NCBI GenBank assembly: GCA_051294375.1
Contig: CM119270.1
Coordinates: forward strand, 1,982,787 to 2,046,786
Direction of reading: 5' to 3'
Length of the DNA: 64,000 nucleotides
Source: Paraspadella gotoi
Lineage: Eukaryota; Chaetognatha
Shown here: positions 58,197 through 64,000 of the stretch, piece after piece
Layout of the letters: every line of letters begins with the position of its first letter
Numbering within the stretch: the stretch's first letter is position 1
The notes under the pieces: generated by a model
The model's database searches: none
What the model was told of the DNA's origin: nothing
The model's input: the letters and a program-made list of their open reading frames with translations, nothing else
Position numbers and translations under genes: made by a program

Positions 58197-58979
58197 GCTT
58201 TAACCATCTGTGTGTGATAGGACCACCAGAAATATATTTCAAAACTTAAAGCTTCTATAAATTAGATTTTTTTTCAAAGGAGAAATATTTCATAACATCC
58301 TTATTCTCCACGAGAAGACATTAACTTTATACAAACTACACTAAGCTCTCAAAACTTTAATTCCCATATTGAAATAAAAATGAAGCCAACTGCAAAGTCA
58401 AGGATATTGAAAAAAAAAGAGGGCTGCCTTCAAAAGGCAACTCTTAGTCGCCGAACATCAAACTCACTTTTCAAATCTAAATTTTTTTCCCTTTCGTAAT
58501 TTTTTTTCTGTCCCAGCAAATGTTTTTTTGCGAGAGTCAATGGTGAAATCCAAAGCAAAGTATCTGGAGCAAAACGTTTTGCGTGAATGACTTTCTTTAA
58601 AAAACTGTTTGGCAACCGGGTTTTTTTTATTAAGTTTGGGTGATATTATTTTGGAGAATAGTAATTGAATACGTAAGCGAGATGTTTTAAAAAAATTAAA
58701 ATGCTTTAATTAAAGTATGGGGGAAAAATGTTTTTAGATAACATTGCTAACATGTTTTCTGTGAATGTCTAACTGAATTTTATTCAGTGAATGTTTTTTG
58801 CGAATGTTCTTTACAATGTTCTCGTTGATGTGCTCGTTTAATGTCTCAGTGAATGTCTTCCATGAATGTTTCGGTGAAAAAAAAAAACTTTTTCCTTTTG
58901 ACTCAATCCTCGTTTTCAAGTTTCTGGGAAAAACATTCGAAGGAGGATAAATATGGCATCTCTCTCTCTCTCTCTCTCT

Positions 58980-59045
<66 letters not shown>

Positions 59046-59559
59046 TGACTTTCATCTCTCTCTTCTTGAATCTCCGTCTTTGGCAGAGCGAAAAAACCCT
59101 TCAAAGGAAAAAGTCCAGAACGAAAAAAATTCCACGAAGACATTAAATTTTTGACTCCGAAAAATCGAGATAAAGATAAAGATATTTATTAATGAATGAT
59201 GATTTATATTTGGTATAACCAATTACATACTTAAGGGAGTGGTTCTTTTCATACAATTGAAACATTCTTTGAAAATATTATACCACTTCATCGATAAGGG
59301 AAGCCAGGTTGACTGGGAGTGAATAAATAAGACTGCTGAGAGAGTCTTGATTGAAGCTTGCAAATCCTGCTATGTATTATTCTGTGTAAGTGTGATGGAG
59401 GCCTTAAACACCAAAGCCTGTCAAAGTCAGGGACAAGGATAGCTTATTTATTAAATGAATGGATTAATTTTTATACTGCGTTGTTACCAATTTCTATAAA
59501 TATTTTTAGAATTTGTTAGTCGATTTGAAGAAAGAAAAAAAAAAAGGTTAGCATCATCT

Positions 59560-59755
59560 TTTGATTTGAGGTTTTTTCTCCTGTTCTTAACAAATGAGCA
59601 ACCAACTATATGCAAGTTATGAGCATTTTTAAACGTAAGAGGACAGAATCGACGAAAGGACATACTGACGAACCGACGATACGAGCCGACCGACGGGACC
59701 GACAGGAAAAGTGACTCATAGAATTGCCCCACGAGTATTAGCGGTGCAACTTAAA
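59560..59755 (+). repeat. Dispersed element, copy B equivalent of 47,937-48,136
   Basis: Same landmarks with single-base indels. Confidence 0.7.
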
Positions 59756-60648
59756 GCGGAAAAAATATAGAAATAAATAAAACCGGGAAATGAAATTGAC
59801 ATTTGAAGTAGAAAGTCGAAGGCGCGAAGAAAAGTCTGACGGTTCGTAGTGTGCCCAGCTGTGCCGGTGGGGCTGTAGCGAGTCGGGTGTGTCAGGCTGG
59901 GGTTTGTTTGCACTGAGAGGCGCTAAGTCATGGTGCGCCAGGGTTGGAGGGAACCCGTTGGGGGATGATCACCGTCATGGGATGTGCCGATCAAGTGTGT
60001 CCATTCGTAGGTGTGCCTTTGTTGATTTGCTGCCAACGCCAAGTGTGCAACATTCGTTCCGTTCAGCGACGCGAAAGTTGAGACCCAAATTGATTGGTTT
60101 TTAATTCTTCGGATTTTTTTTTCCCGTTCGATTTTTTTTAGAGTGTCGAACGCGACGCGACAAAGATGACGACGAGGAAGACGATGACACTTAGAGAAGA
60201 ATAGTGACAATTAAAAAGACGAGCAGAGATGAGACCAAAACAAAAGATGACGACGACGACGACGGACTATGATCAGATTTTGAGTATTTTTTTTTTTTTT
60301 AGTATTTAAGAAGCTTGAGAACCTTACTTCAATCCACCCCAATGGAAAGTATTTACATAGGTAAACAAGTTACAAATAGAATATTTTAAAGGTACAAAAT
60401 TTATGCCAGAAAAACCAGAAAAAAGGAAAAAAGGAAAACAGAAATCGAATTAAAAATTCCGCGAAAGTTAAAAACAAAATAAAAGGACAAAACTGATTTT
60501 CTTTTTTCTTAAACAAGAACGTAATTCAAATGTGTTTAGCGCCGGACATGACATGACATGATATATATGAAATATGATCTTGCCATGACTAAAAAAAACT
60601 TTCTTAGCCCACGACTGCCCCGGAATTACGTTCTTTGTTTTTTTTAAT

Positions 60649-61025
60649 TTTAGGATTTCCTGAAGGCGGCGCTACGTAGTCCCTTAATTTTTTCCCTCTT
60701 AACAATAGGTCATTTGAGCAACCAACTATAGTAGTAAGTTAACAATGGCGACCGGAAGCACGACCGAAGCGACGGCGACGACGATCCGACGAGTTACCTT
60801 GCGAACATCGCCGACCACCGAAGCCGACTACAATCGAGCCCGACGAATCGGTCACGACCGACACGGAAGATCGACCGACCGCCGACCCGCACGCACCGAT
60901 CCGCACGACCGACCGGACCGACCGACCGACCGACGACCGACGACCACCGACCGACGCGACCGACCGACCGACCGACCGACCGACACGAATTGATCCGCGA
61001 GTACTCCTCGGCGCAACTCAAACCA
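60649..61025 (+). repeat. Dispersed element, copy B equivalent of 49,004-49,398, with its inner array readable
   Basis: From TAGGATTTCCTGAAGGCGGC to the corrupted palindrome and GGCGCAACTCAAA. The interior 60,745-60,990 consists of GACCGACC and GACGACC-type words, which copy A shows as N. Confidence 0.7.
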
Positions 61026-62646
61026 ATCAAAGATTTTAAAAAAATCCTGTTTTGGGAAAATATGTTAAAACGATTTTGAGACTCGATAATTATTTATAAT
61101 TAAAAAACATCTTGCGGAGAGGGAAGCGAGACGAAGGACCGTGAGAAAATTGGCGAGTGATATAGGAATGATGTCTTAGAAAAGGTATATATTACTAGAA
61201 TATTATTAAGTCATTTAAATAGTTATTATAACACACATTTGATTAAATCAAAGTGAAACGTTATTATAAGAAACTAAACAAAATTGAAGATGGGGACCTC
61301 TTCTCTGTTTCTGGGTTTTATTCCTCTTGAATTATATTATTAATTTTCAAATTTTTCCTCTTGAATATAGAAAAATAAATATACTTATGTAAAATGATAT
61401 CTGTATAGAAATAAGTAGAGCAGAAATATAAGAAAAGTTTTATTAAAAAAAAAATATGGTTACTGCTTAATGTAAAGAGAAAATCTTCAGGAGATGAAGT
61501 TTCCCATTTGCTATGTCACCTCAATCAGGGGAGAGGAGAAAGTAAGAGAGAGAGGAAGAGAGACGAGAGGAGAGAGAGGAGAGAGATTAGAAGAGAGAGA
61601 GCGGATGGCCTCGTATTCGTTACCCCGTCAAACGTCCCTGTTTTGGGTCTGCTTATTCGAATAAGATTAAAGGTTTTTCGTCGTCTGTCGTCTTATTCTT
61701 TCGTCGCGCTTTTTTTCGTATGAGTTTGTGTCGTCGCGCGTCTTCTCTTCTACTCATCGTTGCGGTTTTTGACCTGCACACTCCCGTGTGATCGTCGTCT
61801 CGCGCTGTCTCGTCACTCGTCGCTTTCCTTCGTCATCTTCGATCGTTCGTGTCGTCTCGTCCCATCGTCGTCCTTTCGATGCTTGCTCGTACGTCGTGTC
61901 TGTCGTGACGTATCGTCTTCACTTCATCGTTTTGTTTCGTCGTTTTTGAACAGCCTTGCCCTCATCTCAACATCCCCGTCGTTCGCGTCGTCGTCTCGTC
62001 GACGTCGTCGTCTCTTTCAATCGGTCGTGCTTGTTTCCTCTTCGTCATCTTCGTCATCGTCCTCTTCGTTGTCGTCTTCCTCGGTCTTCCTCATCGTCGT
62101 CCTCTTCCCTGTATTCGTCAATTTGCTCTTCGTTATTCGTCTTCGTCGTTGTCGTCATCGTCATCTTCTTCCACCTCAATCAATCTTCACCTTTTATAGA
62201 CCAAAACGACGAAAAATTTTTGGAAAAATGAAAAATGAAAAAAACGGGAAGAACAAAAAATCTTCTTTTTCTCATCTTTCCTTTTTTCCCCTTTTTTTCC
62301 TTTCCTCCTTTCCTCCTTTTTCTTTCTTCCTTTTTCTATTTTCTTCCTTTTTTTCTTTTTTCCTTTCCCTTCTTTGTTCCTTTTTCTTTACCCCTCCTTT
62401 TCCTCCCTTTTTCCTCCTTTTTTCTTTTTTCTTTCCTCCTTTCTCCTTTTTTGACTGACCGGGCGAAGAATATTGTCCGGAAAAAAACTTACAAAAAAGG
62501 GACTGAAGACGAAAAAGTCGCCACGGTTAATTTGTTAAATGCAAATTAATTTGGGATAGTTGTATTAATTATATCGAAAACAATGTCACGATATGATTTG
62601 TGAAAATTTCTAGTATACCATTGCAATCGACTTTAATAATACATTT

Positions 62647-62661
62647 GATGAGAGAAGAGAG

Positions 62662-62722
<61 letters not shown>

Positions 62723-62735
62723 AGAGCATGGAGAG
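62647..62735. repeat. (GA)n microsatellite
   Basis: Interrupted GAGAGA directly after the end of copy B. Confidence 0.95.
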
Positions 62736-62880
62736 TGTGGTGTGAGCTGTGTTATTAAAATTGAGAAAATTGAATATAAAACTAAAATTCTAAAAGAACG
62801 TGAAATTAGTTTTTGCTAATTCGCATCATTTCACAAAATAATCAAATAATGGTACAGGCTTCTTTAATTGAAAAAAGTAA

Positions 62881-62925
62881 ATTGATGATTGATTGATTGA
62901 TTGATTGATTGATTTATCGATCGAT
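62881..62925. repeat. (TGAT)n microsatellite
   Basis: GATTGATTGATTGAT units, about eight. Confidence 0.95.
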
Positions 62926-63431
62926 TTAATGATTGATTAAATGAATGTTTTCGACTCCAATAAATGTTTAATCTTTAATGTTTAATCTCTTGATGAGTGC
63001 ACAAACATAAAAAAATAAATCAACCAAGAACGCATGAGAATATTAACTTACTAGTTACTACAACAATAATTATCATTCTTATCATTTTTATCACTATTAT
63101 CACAACAATTACAGGGATATCACCGAAGGTAATGACAACACAAAACAGCTGCAATCGAAAACAAAATCTAATTTTGGTTGAGTTTTTTTCCTCTTTTCTC
63201 GTAGCTTTTAACAATTTCTTTCTTTTTTTTTCTCTTTCATTTTTAATCCGATTATTTCCTCTTCTTGGGATTATTTTACCAAAAACCTTTTTCCCTTTTT
63301 TCGTCACGGCTTGCCGGTTTTCCGTCAGTCTGTCTGTTCATCCATGGCCATTATGTTTAATGAGGTAAGATTATAAAGTAAAATTCGTTACGAAAAAAAG
63401 CACTGTGGTCAATATCGCGCTTTTTTGGACG

Positions 63432-63484
63432 ATCCAATGAGAAACTAGAAAGAATAATCTTTGATTCTTCGCGTATCCAATCAG
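63432..63484 (+). promoter_or_regulatory. Pair of CCAAT boxes
   Basis: GATCCAATGAGA (CCAAT from about 63,433) and TATCCAATCAGA (CCAAT from about 63,477), about 44 bases apart, are NF-Y-like. No clear TATA box or ORF follows within the window. Confidence 0.25.
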
Positions 63485-64000
63485 AAAGAAGCGTAGAGGA
63501 GGAGGAAGAGGAGGAGGAGGAGAAGGAGGAAGAAGAGGAAGATAAAAACGAGGAGACTGAGTTAAAAAGTTAAAAAGTTATTGAAGAGAAATTGAAATTA
63601 AATTGTTTGCTAACAACAGGTTTTTATTCAAAATTAAACGGATATGTTTAGACTGTTAACACAAGGTTCAAAAGTTAAAAAAAGCATAAAATAAACAAAT
63701 AATAGATAAGAAAGTCAAGAAAGGAATTAAGTGTTGAAAAAGGAAACTGTAAGTTGCAACTGTTCAGTGCAAAAACCTTTTTTTGGGGGAGTGGGTTGCT
63801 CGATTTTTATTTAATAAAGAATGAGGCTTTGTTTTTCTTTGTTTAGCGATATTTATTTATAAAAAAACCTTTATTATCCTATGATATCGTATCCCATTCT
63901 AACCTCTCTAGCCATTTAGCCGGGGAAATGTTAATTATCAAATAATTGAGATTCATACAAAATATAAAAATGTCAATTATTTATACTTTTTTATCTACTA

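Larger units (their letters stand above)
50915..62646 (+). repeat. 12-kb segment, copy B (error-rich tandem version of copy A)
   Basis: Begins TTTCTTGGGAGGGACCG (compare 38,418) and ends TTTAATAATACATT (compare 50,888), in the same orientation and order throughout. Differences are mostly one-base insertions and deletions. It lacks the 2.1-kb block of copy A, fills copy A's gaps at 40.4, 43.2 and 49.1 kb, and carries an extra SINE. It follows directly on an N gap of about 25. Confidence 0.8.
62736..64000. other. AT-rich unique sequence, no gene recognised
   Basis: Short frames are AT-rich and resemble nothing known. A GAG/GGA tract lies at 63,494-63,545. This part looks accurate and single-copy within the window. 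Confidence 0.5.

Noticed and set aside
60745-60993. Thr/Asp/Arg-rich frame with many TDR words
   Set aside because: It is produced by the GACC-type array of the dispersed element in noisy sequence.

Overview
This is animal nuclear DNA, most plausibly from an arthropod or another invertebrate with a repeat-rich genome; the species cannot be named from the sequence. The evidence is a spliced protein-coding exon, a tRNA-derived SINE, and very abundant microsatellites: (GA)n, GAC/GAT triplets, CTAT, GGAAA and TTATG. There is no bacterial gene organisation. Almost every open frame is low-complexity sequence read in some frame.

Only one gene is well supported. At 23,921-24,403 (+) lies the first coding exon of a TMTC-family protein, an ER membrane O-mannosyltransferase, ending in a GTGAGT splice donor. 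I recognise no later exon of it in the window. Two weak exon candidates lie at 33,430-33,622 (+) and 42,045-42,254 (-).

Layout. 1-7.1 kb: assembly gaps, a 29/32-bp alternating satellite, a 52-bp minisatellite and triplet repeats. 7.3-10.6 kb: a dispersed element with a palindromic end, a 21-bp minisatellite, and a unit with a promoter-like CCAAT/TATA cassette. 10.6-16.5 kb: mostly an error-rich inverted copy of 7.65-10.6 kb. 16.5-20.6 kb: a large inverted repeat with arms of about 1.4 kb. 20.6-22.8 kb: a third copy of the promoter-bearing unit. 22.8-25.4 kb: the TMTC locus. 25.4-38.4 kb: error-rich sequence that includes an inverted degraded copy of the TMTC exon. 38.4-50.9 kb (copy A) and 50.9-62.6 kb (copy B): two tandem versions of the same 12-kb segment. 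62.6-64 kb: AT-rich unique sequence.

The main large-scale signal is that the second versions of segments carry dense single-base indels, are often inverted, and lie next to gaps of about 25 N. This looks like gap filling or contig extension with uncorrected long reads, some palindromic, rather than real duplications. Copy numbers and frames in these zones should not be taken at face value. I found no convincing new multi-gene system. The items most worth a second look are the TMTC exon with its acidic insertion, the three-copy CCAAT/TATA cassette, the dispersed element ending in a perfect 16-bp palindrome next to a GACC array, and the SINE.
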